Part shown: piece by piece, positions 50,168 through 58,226 of the stretch | Position numbering within the stretch: the stretch's first letter is position 1 | Layout of the letters: each line of letters opens with the position of its first letter | Assembly: GCF_019654975.1 (NCBI RefSeq) | Contig: NZ_BPEW01000003.1 | Location: 124,001 to 188,000, forward strand | DNA from: Shewanella sp. c952 | GTDB taxonomy: Bacteria; Pseudomonadota; Gammaproteobacteria; Enterobacterales; Shewanellaceae | Direction of reading: 5' to 3' | DNA: 64,000 nucleotides | Notes under the pieces: generated by a model | The model's input: the letters and a program-made list of their open reading frames with translations, nothing else | Database searches by the model: none | Told to the model about the DNA's origin: nothing | Translations under genes and position numbers: made by a program

Positions 50168-51208
50168 GTGAGCACTCCTACTACCCCACTAAGCTATAAA
50201 GATGCAGGCGTTGATATTGATGCCGGAAATGCACTAGTTAACAACATCAAGTCAGCAGTTAAACGTACCCGTCGTCCAGAAGTTATGGGCAACCTAGGTG
50301 GGTTTGGTGCACTTTGTGAGCTACCAACTAAGTATAAGCATCCAGTACTGGTTTCTGGTACTGATGGCGTTGGCACTAAGCTACGCCTTGCTATTGATTA
50401 TAAGAAACACGACAACGTAGGCGTAGACCTTGTTGCTATGTGTTCAAACGATTTAATCGTATCTGGTGCTGAGCCGCTATTCTTCCTCGATTACTATGCG
50501 ACAGGCAAGCTTGATGTTGAAGTTGCCACAGCCGTTGTTAAAGGTATCGCTGAAGGCTGCGTACAATCAGGCTGTGCATTAATTGGCGGTGAAACCGCTG
50601 AAATGCCAGGCATGTACGAAGGTGATGATTATGACCTTGCTGGTTTCTGCGTAGGTGTAGCAGAAAAAGAAGAGATCATCGACGGCACTAAGGTGCAAGA
50701 TGGTGATGCACTTATCGCATTAGCTTCTAGTGGTCCTCACTCAAATGGTTTCTCGCTGATCCGCAAGGTATTAGAAGTGAGCAAAGCTGATCCTGAGCAA
50801 GAGCTTGCTGGCAAGCCGCTTATCGATCACTTGTTAGAACCCACTAAAATTTATGTAAAGTCGCTGCTTAAATTGATCGAAGAGCACGATGTTCACGCAA
50901 TGTCACACATCACTGGTGGTGGATTCTGGGAAAATATCCCACGTGTATTACCAGAAGATTGCAAAGCCGTGGTTAAAAGTGACTCTTGGCAGTGGCCTGT
51001 CGTATTCAACTGGTTAATGGAAAAAGGCAACATTTCTGAATTTGAAATGTATCGTACCTTTAACTGTGGCGTGGGCATGGTTGTTGCGTTGCCAGCGGAC
51101 AAAGTTGAATCTGCACTTAAGCTATTGAATGCTGAAGGCGAAAAAGCATGGCTAATTGGTGACATTGCCAAGCGTAGCGGTGACGAAGAGCAAGTGGAGA
51201 TCTTGTAA
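50168..51208 (+). CDS. purM: Phosphoribosylformylglycinamidine cyclo-ligase (AIR synthetase)
   Basis: This 346-residue enzyme closes the imidazole ring (FGAM + ATP to AIR). Motifs visible: the opening [27 protein letters not shown] (ATP site), [11 protein letters not shown] and [16 protein letters not shown]. The start is GTG with GAGGA before it. The stop overlaps the purN start by one base (TAATG). I found no PurR box in the upp-purM gap. Confidence 0.98.
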   Translation: MSTPTTPLSYKDAGVDIDAGNALVNNIKSAVKRTRRPEVMGNLGGFGALCELPTKYKHPVLVSGTDGVGTKLRLAIDYKKHDNVGVDLVAMCSNDLIVSGAEPLFFLDYYATGKLDVEVATAVVKGIAEGCVQSGCALIGGETAEMPGMYEGDDYDLAGFCVGVAEKEEIIDGTKVQDGDALIALASSGPHSNGFSLIRKVLEVSKADPEQELAGKPLIDHLLEPTKIYVKSLLKLIEEHDVHAMSHITGGGFWENIPRVLPEDCKAVVKSDSWQWPVVFNWLMEKGNISEFEMYRTFNCGVGMVVALPADKVESALKLLNAEGEKAWLIGDIAKRSGDEEQVEIL

Positions 51209-51852
51209 TGTCTCAGAGCTGCCGCGTTTTAGTATTAATTTCAGGTAATGGTAGTAATCTACAAGCCATCATTGATGGTTGTGATGATAACGTACAAGCA
51301 GATGTCATTGGCGTGATAAGCAATAAGCCTGACGCCTATGGTTTGGTTCGTGCTCACCAAAATGAAATTGATACCAGCTGCGTCATCGCTCATAAAGGCG
51401 AAACAAGAGCTGACTATGACGAAAGACTTTTTAGTGCGATAGAAAAGTATCAACCGGACTTAATCGTCTTGGCTGGCTTTATGCGTATTTTAACTGATGA
51501 CTTCGTTATGCGCTTTGAAGGGAAGATGATTAACATCCACCCTTCTCTTTTACCTAAATATACCGGCTTGAATACTCATCAGCGTGCTATCGATGCTAAA
51601 GATAGTGAACATGGCGCCAGTGTGCATTTTGTGACACCTGAGCTTGATTCAGGGCCTGTGATCTTACAAGCTAAAGTCCCGGTTTATGAAGAAGATTCTG
51701 TAGAGATACTTGCTGATCGCGTTCATGAGCAGGAACATGCTATCTATCCACTTGTTGTAAAATGGTTTAGCCAACAACGTTTGAAGATGGAAAATGGTGC
51801 TGCAGTACTGGATGACCAAGTTCTTGATCATCATGGTTACGCAGCAGACTGA
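51208..51852 (+). CDS. purN: Phosphoribosylglycinamide formyltransferase
   Basis: This 214-residue enzyme transfers a formyl group from 10-formyl-THF to GAR. The N-terminal SGNGSNLQAIID binds phosphate, and the catalytic Asn-His-Asp set is seen in INIHPSLLPKY and the HFVTPELDSGPVILQ region. It is translationally coupled to purM and ends at an intrinsic terminator (51880-51904). Confidence 0.97.
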   Translation: MSQSCRVLVLISGNGSNLQAIIDGCDDNVQADVIGVISNKPDAYGLVRAHQNEIDTSCVIAHKGETRADYDERLFSAIEKYQPDLIVLAGFMRILTDDFVMRFEGKMINIHPSLLPKYTGLNTHQRAIDAKDSEHGASVHFVTPELDSGPVILQAKVPVYEEDSVEILADRVHEQEHAIYPLVVKWFSQQRLKMENGAAVLDDQVLDHHGYAAD

Positions 51853-51879
51853 TCTGCTTGTTAAATATTTCAGACTAAG

Positions 51880-51904
51880 AAAGGCGCATTAAGCGCCTTT
51901 TTTA
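51880..51904 (+). terminator. Intrinsic terminator after purN
   Basis: AAAGGCGC / GCGCCTTT with ATTAA loop, followed by a T-run. Confidence 0.88.
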
Positions 51905-52133
51905 TTTTCGAACTCAAGCAAAATTTAGCAAACCACGATGAAGAGTGTACCTTTAGCGGCTTCATCTAGCACTGGTTGGATATGTCGTTTATAAGTTCCA
52001 ATTTGGAGGATTTATCATCGATAATCATCAAGTATCGATAACCATGCTTGCCGTCATGCCCTGCATTTGCGGGTCACTCTCCGATTATAAAACCACACCC
52101 AATTAACACACCACTCGATTATTCGTTACAAAC

Positions 52134-52147
52134 TTGATCTACATCAT
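52134..52147. promoter_or_regulatory. FNR/EtrA-like box upstream of the porin gene
   Basis: TTGATCTACATCAT matches TTGAT-N4-ATCAA at 9 of 10 positions. It sits in TCGTTACAAAcTTGATCTA, shared almost exactly with the lldP upstream region. Confidence 0.55.
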
Positions 52148-52298
52148 GTTCGCGAAAGCCAGCAAACATCAGCTCAAACCAAAAACCTCACGCAATAGCA
52201 ACAACGGTATAACATATTATATTGATTTACTAAAATACTTTCGCGCTTACTCCATCACCCGCAAAAACACTAAATTAGAACAAAATGAAAAAACGATT

Positions 52299-52371
52299 TC
52301 TACGGGTAAGCCCTTAGTGCTCCTAGGTGTAAATACGGATAAAAAAACCTTTTATAAAGCCATATGGTTAG
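52299..52371 (+). repeat. 73-bp block shared with the lldP upstream region (copy 1)
   Basis: It begins TCTACGGGTAAGCCCTTAGT and aligns without gaps to 56291-56363, 57 of 73 identical by my count. Invariant cores are CCCTTAGT, TAGGTG, GATAAAAAAA and TATAAAGCCATA. It lies 165 bp after the FNR-like box and 89 bp before the porin ATG. Confidence 0.8.
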
Positions 52372-52459
52372 CCGCAGACAAACCATAAGTTTGCTGGGCA
52401 TCTGATTATTCAACGATCACAGTTCAAAGCAGACAATAACCCTATATAAAGGCACCTTG

Positions 52460-53530
52460 ATGAATAGAACAACTAAAGCGGCATTATTAATGACTGCACT
52501 TTTCTCTGCACCTTCTTTCGCTGGTTATGAAGTCCAAATCGATGAGAATTCAAAGTTGACCTTCGGCGGCTATTTCAAAGCCGACTTACGTAATGTCAAT
52601 GGCGATCAGGCATACCGCGATTTCTGGATAGGTACCAGTACCAGCGCGCCAGATACCAACCAAACCAGCCTTCAGGCAAAGGAATCACGCTTCAACGTAA
52701 AGTTTACCAATGGCGCAGTGACAGGATTTCTAGAGTATGATTTCTATGGCGGTGGCGGTAACGCATTAGTGTCCAACTCATACACACCACGTATGCGTCA
52801 TGCCTTTATTTCTTACAAGAACTGGAAAGTCGGCCAGACCTGGTCAACGTTTATGCCGTTGGTTTCTATCGCCGATGCACTCGACTTTGGTGGCGCACAC
52901 GTTGGTCAGGTATTTATTCGTCAAACCCAGATCCGTTATACAAATGGTGGCCTAGAACTGGCACTGGAAAACCCAGCCAACGCTACCGATGCCAACCAAA
53001 GCATCCCCGATGCAGTGGCTCGTTATACCTACAAAGGTGATTTTGGCCAAGTCGCAGTTGCCGTGCTGGCGCGTACCTTCGATAACAATGGTGTAGCAGG
53101 CAATGCCGATGGTACACAGCTTGCCTATAGCGTGAGCGGTAAAGTTTATACCTTTGGTAAAGATGACTTCCGCTTTGCCTACAACGCGGGCGCTGCTGGT
53201 CGTTATATTTCTCCTGGTCACAACCCTGGCGACAAGGTCAATACTGATGGCAGTGGTGATCTGCTGACAACCCAAGCCTATACCGTCGCTTATCGCCACT
53301 TCTGGAGTGAAGACTGGCGCTCTAGTATTTATTACGGCCACGCTGAAGTTGAAGACTTTAACGGTGTGAATGCCGATTCAGATCGTAACCACTACGCTAT
53401 TAACTTGATTAAGCAGCTCAATAAGCAACTCAGTGTTGGGGTTGAAGTGGGTAACTATGATGCAGACATCTCTGCCACTGACAGTGCCAACTCTGATTAC
53501 ATCCAGCTTTCAGCCAAGTATGTACTTTAA
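52460..53530 (+). CDS. DcaP-like outer-membrane porin (second paralogue)
   Basis: This 356-residue porin has a signal peptide (MNRTTKAALLMTALFSAPSFA) and DcaP motifs: LTFGGYFKADLRN, QAKESRFNVKF, SYTPRMRHAFISYKNWKVGQTWSTF, RYTNGGLELALENPAN and a C-terminal strand ending KYVL. It is clearly paralogous to the 33537-34682 porin. I chose ATG 52460; a TTG codon directly before it is also open. The duplicated promoter region links it to lldP, and the adjacent two-component system suggests regulated uptake of a carboxylate such as lactate; that substrate is inference. Confidence 0.85.
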   Translation: MNRTTKAALLMTALFSAPSFAGYEVQIDENSKLTFGGYFKADLRNVNGDQAYRDFWIGTSTSAPDTNQTSLQAKESRFNVKFTNGAVTGFLEYDFYGGGGNALVSNSYTPRMRHAFISYKNWKVGQTWSTFMPLVSIADALDFGGAHVGQVFIRQTQIRYTNGGLELALENPANATDANQSIPDAVARYTYKGDFGQVAVAVLARTFDNNGVAGNADGTQLAYSVSGKVYTFGKDDFRFAYNAGAAGRYISPGHNPGDKVNTDGSGDLLTTQAYTVAYRHFWSEDWRSSIYYGHAEVEDFNGVNADSDRNHYAINLIKQLNKQLSVGVEVGNYDADISATDSANSDYIQLSAKYVL

Positions 53531-53770
53531 CGAAAGCTATCAGTCTGCACGCCAAGCAGTATAACGAGCGGACATAGGTCTTTTCCAAGTCAAGCTGCAG
53601 TAAAAAGCCATTGAGAGGCATAAATGGCTTTGTCGCTTTGACCATACATATTAAGAAAAAACAACTAGTATGCCCTTAACGAGGCAAGTCTATGATGTTT
53701 CACCCGAAGCTTAACCCTACTTCGGGTGTTTTTAATTACTGCAGCTATATAAAAATATCGCTAATAATTA
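53531..53770. other. 3' region of the porin gene with two hairpins
   Basis: 240 bp between the porin stop and the convergent regulator gene. A first hairpin (AAAGCCATT 53604-53612 with AATGGCTTT 53623-53631) is followed 70 bp later by the terminator at 53701-53733. No gene is visible. Confidence 0.55.
53701..53733 (+). terminator. Intrinsic terminator downstream of the porin gene
   Basis: CACCCGAAG / CTTCGGGTG 9-bp stem with a 10-nt loop, followed by T5, 170 bp after the porin stop. Confidence 0.85.
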
Positions 53771-54391
53771 TTAACGATCCAAACCATGATCGATCGCGTA
53801 GCGCACCAAGCCTGCCGTACTGTCTATCATCAGTTTCTGCTTAATATTACGCTTGTGGGTCTCAACCGTTCGCACACTCACATCCATCTCCTGTGCAATA
53901 CGTTTATTGTTCATCCCCAGCGATATCAACCTTAGCACCAACTGCTCCCGCTGAGTCACTAGGACTTGCTTGCCACTGGCAAGCTCCTGCGACAAAGTAT
54001 CGATGACATCGGCACTGAAATAGCGCTTACCAGCGGCGACTTTTTTTATGGCCTCAATCAGTTCTTTACCGGGCACATCTTTGAGAATATAACCATCGGC
54101 ACCGTAGCGCATGGTCGCCATGATATATTCTTTGTTGTCATGCATACTCAACATCACCACTTTGCATGACATCTCCTGCTCTTTAATTAGCTCAAGCAGG
54201 TACATGCCATCCATTTGTGGCATATTAATATCCGTCAACACCAGATCAACCGGCATTTTGTTGAGGATTTCCAATGCCTGCTGGCCATTGTCGGCTTCGG
54301 CTAATACCTCAATATCGCTGTCTAGGCTTAGACGATAACGCAGCCCTTCACGAAACAAGGGATGATCGTCCACCAGAAGTACACGGATCAT
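53771..54391 (-). CDS. NarL/LuxR-family response regulator (partner of the Cache kinase)
   Basis: This 206-residue regulator has a receiver domain with VDDHP and phospho-acceptor Asp54 (LTDINMPQ), the switch Lys in LKDVPGKEL, and a C-terminal LuxR HTH (VTQREQLVLRLISLGMNNKRIAQEMDVSVRTVETHKRNI). It overlaps the upstream kinase gene by 4 bp (ATGA), so the pair is co-translated. Position between the porin and lldP suggests it controls both; no regulon member is proved. It is distinct from CrbR elsewhere in the window. Confidence 0.9.
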   Translation of the reverse strand: MIRVLLVDDHPLFREGLRYRLSLDSDIEVLAEADNGQQALEILNKMPVDLVLTDINMPQMDGMYLLELIKEQEMSCKVVMLSMHDNKEYIMATMRYGADGYILKDVPGKELIEAIKKVAAGKRYFSADVIDTLSQELASGKQVLVTQREQLVLRLISLGMNNKRIAQEMDVSVRTVETHKRNIKQKLMIDSTAGLVRYAIDHGLDR

Positions 54392-55788
54392 AGCAGTCCT
54401 CCAGTGGCACTATCGGCTCGATAACGTAACTCGCTTTGAGGAATACGGGCCACCAGCTTCACTCCTTTTCCAATTGTTGAATCTACCTTGAGTTCACCAT
54501 TATAGAATTTCACTCTTTCGTTCATATTCCTTAAGCCTATTCCTTCAAACGGAGTCGATTTTCTCTCAAAACACTCATAGTTAAATCCTTTACCATCATC
54601 GTGGATCTCCAAGGTCAGCCATCCTGGAGTCAGTGCCAGTGAAATCAACACATTCTTCGCCTCCGAATGTCGCTCAATGTTGGTCAGCGACTCTTGTACA
54701 ATCCGATAAAGCGCACAGCTAAGTTCAGTCGACAATATTTTACGGACTGATAATCGCTGCACTTTAACCTCAATACCAGTGCGCAGGGTAAATTCTCTAC
54801 CCAACTCAATTAACGCTGCGCCGAGTCCATAGTCCTCGAGAATGGCCGGATGTAACTGATGCGATATATTACGAATTTCAAGCATAATCTGCCGCGTCAA
54901 TGTTATCGACTTTTCCAGTTCCTTGGCAGAATCGTCGCCATATTCCTGTTTTAATTGCGCCGTTTCCATGGAAAAGAGCGCCGCTGCGATGGTTTGACTC
55001 ACCCCATCATGCAGTTCTCTGGAAACGCGTTTACACTCCTCTTCCTGAGTTTGGTAAATCCGTTCGTTGAGTGTTCTAAGCTTAGCATTTGCGAGACGTT
55101 TCTCACCAACACGCATAAAAATACCGCCGATAAACACTGCACTTACCGCTAAAGTACCTATCGTCAGCGTCATTAGCGAAGTGTAACGAATATGACTACT
55201 GATAGAGGTGCTCAATAATGCCGCTTCTTCATTAATATCATCAATATAAACGCCTGTACCAAACATCCATTGCCACTGGCCTAACACTTCGGCATAGGCC
55301 ATTTTCTGTCCCAGCTGACCATCATTAGAAGGCTGATTGAATAAGTAGGTGAGATAGCCGCCGCCTTTCCTAGCGCCTGAGATTAACTCTTGAATAAAGT
55401 GAACCCCGTTGTCATCGGCCAAGTCTAGCCAGTTTTTACCTACACGCCATTCTTGGTCGGGCAACACCAGACTTTTACCATTAAGATCATATGCAAAGAA
55501 GTAACCATTTTTTCCAAAACGCATCTCGGCCAGCATAGATTTAACTTCTTGCTCAACATCTTGTTTATCATCGTTGTTATTTTTATGGAGGTGCTTAATA
55601 GCGACATTGGCAATCGCCAAATAATTTTTCAGTTCTTCTTTGCGGTGATCGATAATACTCTGCCGGTATACGTCAACCACTTGCTGAGAGAGTTCCCGAT
55701 ACTGCATTTGAGTCACAAACAACACCAGCATCAGAGATAAAATGAGTGGAAGTACGGTGATAAGCTGTAACTTATGATTAATGTTCAT
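54388..55788 (-). CDS. NarX/UhpB-type sensor histidine kinase with periplasmic single Cache domain
   Basis: This 466-residue membrane kinase has TM1 (about 9-27), a periplasmic sCache_2 domain (about 35-190: GKNGYFFAYDLNGKSLVLPD, WQWMFGTGVYIDDI), TM2 (about 200-225), then HisKA_3 with phospho-acceptor His260 (SRELHDGVSQ) and an HATPase domain (ALYRIVQESLTNIERHSEA; DDGKGF; GIGLRNMNERV). Cache domains of this type bind small carboxylates or amino acids in the periplasm. Its neighbours (porin, lldP, dld) make lactate or a related monocarboxylate a reasonable ligand guess. It is divergent from lldP across 722 bp. Confidence 0.9.
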   Translation of the reverse strand: MNINHKLQLITVLPLILSLMLVLFVTQMQYRELSQQVVDVYRQSIIDHRKEELKNYLAIANVAIKHLHKNNNDDKQDVEQEVKSMLAEMRFGKNGYFFAYDLNGKSLVLPDQEWRVGKNWLDLADDNGVHFIQELISGARKGGGYLTYLFNQPSNDGQLGQKMAYAEVLGQWQWMFGTGVYIDDINEEAALLSTSISSHIRYTSLMTLTIGTLAVSAVFIGGIFMRVGEKRLANAKLRTLNERIYQTQEEECKRVSRELHDGVSQTIAAALFSMETAQLKQEYGDDSAKELEKSITLTRQIMLEIRNISHQLHPAILEDYGLGAALIELGREFTLRTGIEVKVQRLSVRKILSTELSCALYRIVQESLTNIERHSEAKNVLISLALTPGWLTLEIHDDGKGFNYECFERKSTPFEGIGLRNMNERVKFYNGELKVDSTIGKGVKLVARIPQSELRYRADSATGGLL

Positions 55789-56128
55789 CGCTGATTAATA
55801 CTCCGCTATATTAGGGATAGCCCCCATAAACCGGATAATGTTAACAGTTAATCAACGCAAAAATCACAGTAAATATCCACCAGTATCGGAGCCAGATCAA
55901 AGGAAAGGCAGATAACTTATCTTGAGAATCATACTGCAAGCGACCAAATCTATCATCAACATTGGAATATGTGATTGGATTCATTAGCAAACGCAAAGCA
56001 AATGCCGCTTTACGCTTACAACCAATGATTACGTTCAGTTTTAACCGTTATTTTAGTGTCATTTGCCAACTATTTGATTGTACTTTGGCTGTCAGTGTTA
56101 ACACTGTTCGTGGTTAATCGTTACAAAG

Positions 56129-56142
56129 TTGATCTATATCAT
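56129..56142. promoter_or_regulatory. FNR/EtrA-like box upstream of lldP
   Basis: TTGATCTATATCAT matches TTGAT-N4-ATCAA at 9 of 10 positions and lies in the same local context (TCGTTACAAA before, ATCATGT after) as the porin-upstream copy. Confidence 0.55.
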
Positions 56143-56290
56143 GTCGCTAACCAGCAAAAACCACCGCGACAGAACAACAACATCATCATTAATGATTGAA
56201 CCGTAAGCAATTGTATTTAAATGGATAAATGTATGTTAAATGATTTTCAAGCTGAATAACCGCTAATCTTGGCGTGAATAAATTGCCTTA

Positions 56291-56363
56291 TCTACGTGTA
56301 AACCCTTAGTTGTATTAGGTGCAAACACCGATAAAAAAATCCCCTATAAAGCCATACCATTAG
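56291..56363 (+). repeat. 73-bp block shared with the porin upstream region (copy 2)
   Basis: It begins TCTACGTGTAAACCCTTAGT and aligns ungapped with 52299-52371 (57/73 by my count). In this copy the region is clearly noncoding in all frames. Confidence 0.8.
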
Positions 56364-56510
56364 TTGGAAATAGACAGCTCGGTTTGTCATACACCAGACC
56401 TCGCGGTTTGCTTTAAGCGAACAGCAGTAACCAACGAGTCAACCGATCCACTATTAGCTTGTAAATACTCTAAATAACTCTAAATACAAAAAAGGTAATA
56501 AGAGGCCCTC

Positions 56511-58154
56511 ATGAACTTTATCCAACTACTCGCGAGTCTAACGCCGGTGATCAGCGTAATGCTATTTTTAGTATTGCTGAAAATGCCCGCATCACGGGCA
56601 ATGCCCATTTCAGCAGTTCTAACTGGCCTTGCCGCCGTGTTTGTCTGGCAAATGGATACCACCTTCCTAGCAGCGTCCGTAGTTGAAGGCTTGCTTGCAG
56701 CACTGACACCTTTAAGCATTATCTTTGGTGCAGTATTCCTGCTTAATACACTGAAGTATTCAGGCGCGATGGATACCATTCGTGCAGGTTTCACCAATAT
56801 CAGTGCCGATGCCCGTGTACAGGTCATCATTATCTGTTGGTTATTTGGCTCATTCATTGAAGGTAGTGCAGGCTTTGGTACACCTGCAGCCATCGGTGCG
56901 CCTTTACTGGTGTTATTGGGGATCCCTCCAATTGCCGCAGCAGTTGTAGCCTTGATTGCGGACTCTGCCTCAGTATCGTTCGGTGCAATTGGCCTACCCG
57001 TGTTATTTGGTATGGAGCAGGGCTTAACTTCTGGCGGCGTTAATATGGCTGCGGAACAGATTGCTCAACATGGTGGCAGCTTTGCCGACTATGCCCAGTT
57101 TATTGCCATGCACATGATCACCATCGACCTAGTGACAGGTACGCTCATCCCGCTTGTCATGGTGTCTCTATTGACTGGCTTTTTCGGTCGTAATAAGTCA
57201 TTTGCCGAAGGTTTTGCCATTTGGAAGTTTGCGCTTTTTGCCGGATTCGCATTTACGGTTCCAGCTTGGATCATTAATTTCGTTGCTGGTCCTGAGTTCC
57301 CGTCGGTTATCGGTGCGCTTATAGGTATGGCAATTGTTATTCCCGTGGCCAAGAAAGGCATTATGCTGCCTAAAACACCGTGGAACGATTTTGCTGAAAA
57401 TGACGGTCAGAAAGAAGCTAAAGTGGCTTCTACTGCTAAGTTCTCGCAAATTGCAGCATGGACTCCTTACATCATCATGGCCGCTTTGTTAGTGCTATCG
57501 CGCGTTATTGCCCCGCTAAAATCATGGTTACTGAGCTTTAACATCAAATGGACCGGCCTGCTAGGCACAGAGCTTGGAGCTGGATTCAAGACCCTGTATG
57601 CACCCGGCGCCTTTTTCGTCGCAGTGTGTATCTTAGGTTTCTTCCTGTTCAAAATGAATAAAAAAGCCATCAAGGAATCAATCACAGTATCGTGCAGCTC
57701 TATGATCCCGACCATTATTTCACTAGGCGCTTCTGTGCCTATGGTAAAGATCTTTTTGAACTCGGGAACCAACAGTTCTGGACTAGCTTCTATGCCGGTT
57801 GCACTTGCAGATACCTTGGCTAGCAGCATGGGGGCAGTATGGTCTTGGGTTGCCCCTATTGTGGGTATTTTCGGAGCCTTCCTCTCTGGCAGCGCCACGT
57901 TCTCTAACATGATGTTCTCAGGCTTGCAGTACAGCGTAGCCGACAGCATTGGCATGAACCAAGCAATGGTACTGGCACTTCAAGGCATTGGCGCCAACGC
58001 CGGTAACATGATGTGTGTGATGAACGTTGTTGCCGCTGCGACCGTTGTTGGTATGGCAGGAAGAGAATCAGAAATTATTCGTAAAACTATGCCGGTAGCC
58101 TTGGCCTACGCCATGACCGCGGGCACTATCGCCTTCCTTTGGGGTGGCTTCTAG
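56511..58154 (+). CDS. lldP: L-lactate permease
   Basis: This 547-residue LctP-family transporter imports lactate (and glycolate in E. coli) with protons across the inner membrane. It has about 12-14 membrane helices. Family motifs visible are [21 protein letters not shown] (near residue 120), [15 protein letters not shown] and [20 protein letters not shown]. An AGAGG site precedes the ATG. It is followed 72 bp later by dld, across a strong intercistronic hairpin, so the two form the lactate-use transcription unit. Confidence 0.96.
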   Translation: MNFIQLLASLTPVISVMLFLVLLKMPASRAMPISAVLTGLAAVFVWQMDTTFLAASVVEGLLAALTPLSIIFGAVFLLNTLKYSGAMDTIRAGFTNISADARVQVIIICWLFGSFIEGSAGFGTPAAIGAPLLVLLGIPPIAAAVVALIADSASVSFGAIGLPVLFGMEQGLTSGGVNMAAEQIAQHGGSFADYAQFIAMHMITIDLVTGTLIPLVMVSLLTGFFGRNKSFAEGFAIWKFALFAGFAFTVPAWIINFVAGPEFPSVIGALIGMAIVIPVAKKGIMLPKTPWNDFAENDGQKEAKVASTAKFSQIAAWTPYIIMAALLVLSRVIAPLKSWLLSFNIKWTGLLGTELGAGFKTLYAPGAFFVAVCILGFFLFKMNKKAIKESITVSCSSMIPTIISLGASVPMVKIFLNSGTNSSGLASMPVALADTLASSMGAVWSWVAPIVGIFGAFLSGSATFSNMMFSGLQYSVADSIGMNQAMVLALQGIGANAGNMMCVMNVVAAATVVGMAGRESEIIRKTMPVALAYAMTAGTIAFLWGGF

Positions 58155-58169
58155 ACCGTGATACCCGAT

Positions 58170-58200
58170 CAATCAGAGCCGTATATTTCGGCTCTGATTG
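58170..58200 (+). promoter_or_regulatory. Intercistronic 12-bp stem-loop between lldP and dld
   Basis: CAATCAGAGCCG (58170-58181) and CGGCTCTGATTG (58189-58200) are perfect reverse complements with a 7-nt loop. No T-run follows, so it looks like an mRNA processing or stabilising element rather than a terminator. It ends 26 bp before the dld ATG. Confidence 0.75.
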
Positions 58201-58226
58201 AGCTTAATAATAATGAGCAAAGAGAT

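Larger units (their letters stand above)
51905..52459. other. Long leader/regulatory region of the second DcaP-like porin gene
   Basis: 555 bp without a supported gene. It contains an FNR/EtrA-like box (52134-52147) and the 73-bp block 52299-52371 shared with the lldP upstream region. An 84-codon frame starting inside the FNR-like box (about 52134-52388) looks spurious: its best-conserved part corresponds to DNA that is noncoding in front of lldP. Confidence 0.6.
55789..56510. other. Regulatory region upstream of lldP
   Basis: 722 bp without a gene. It carries the FNR/EtrA-like box at 56129-56142 and the shared 73-bp block at 56291-56363, with spacing (about 162 bp) close to that in front of the porin gene (165 bp). 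The 147 bp between the block and the lldP ATG is not shared. Confidence 0.6.

Noticed and set aside
52134..52388. 84-codon open frame upstream of the porin gene
   Set aside because: It starts inside the FNR-like box, has no ribosome site, and its conserved portion corresponds to DNA that is closed in all frames upstream of lldP; better explained as duplicated regulatory DNA.
56480..56893. 137-codon frame antisense to the start of lldP
   Set aside because: Shadow of the lldP coding sequence; no ribosome site or family resemblance.
58158..58226. GTG 58158 as the start of dld
   Set aside because: The added 23 residues would be encoded across a perfect 12-bp hairpin, are unconserved in character, and ATG 58227/58233 fits the family length better.
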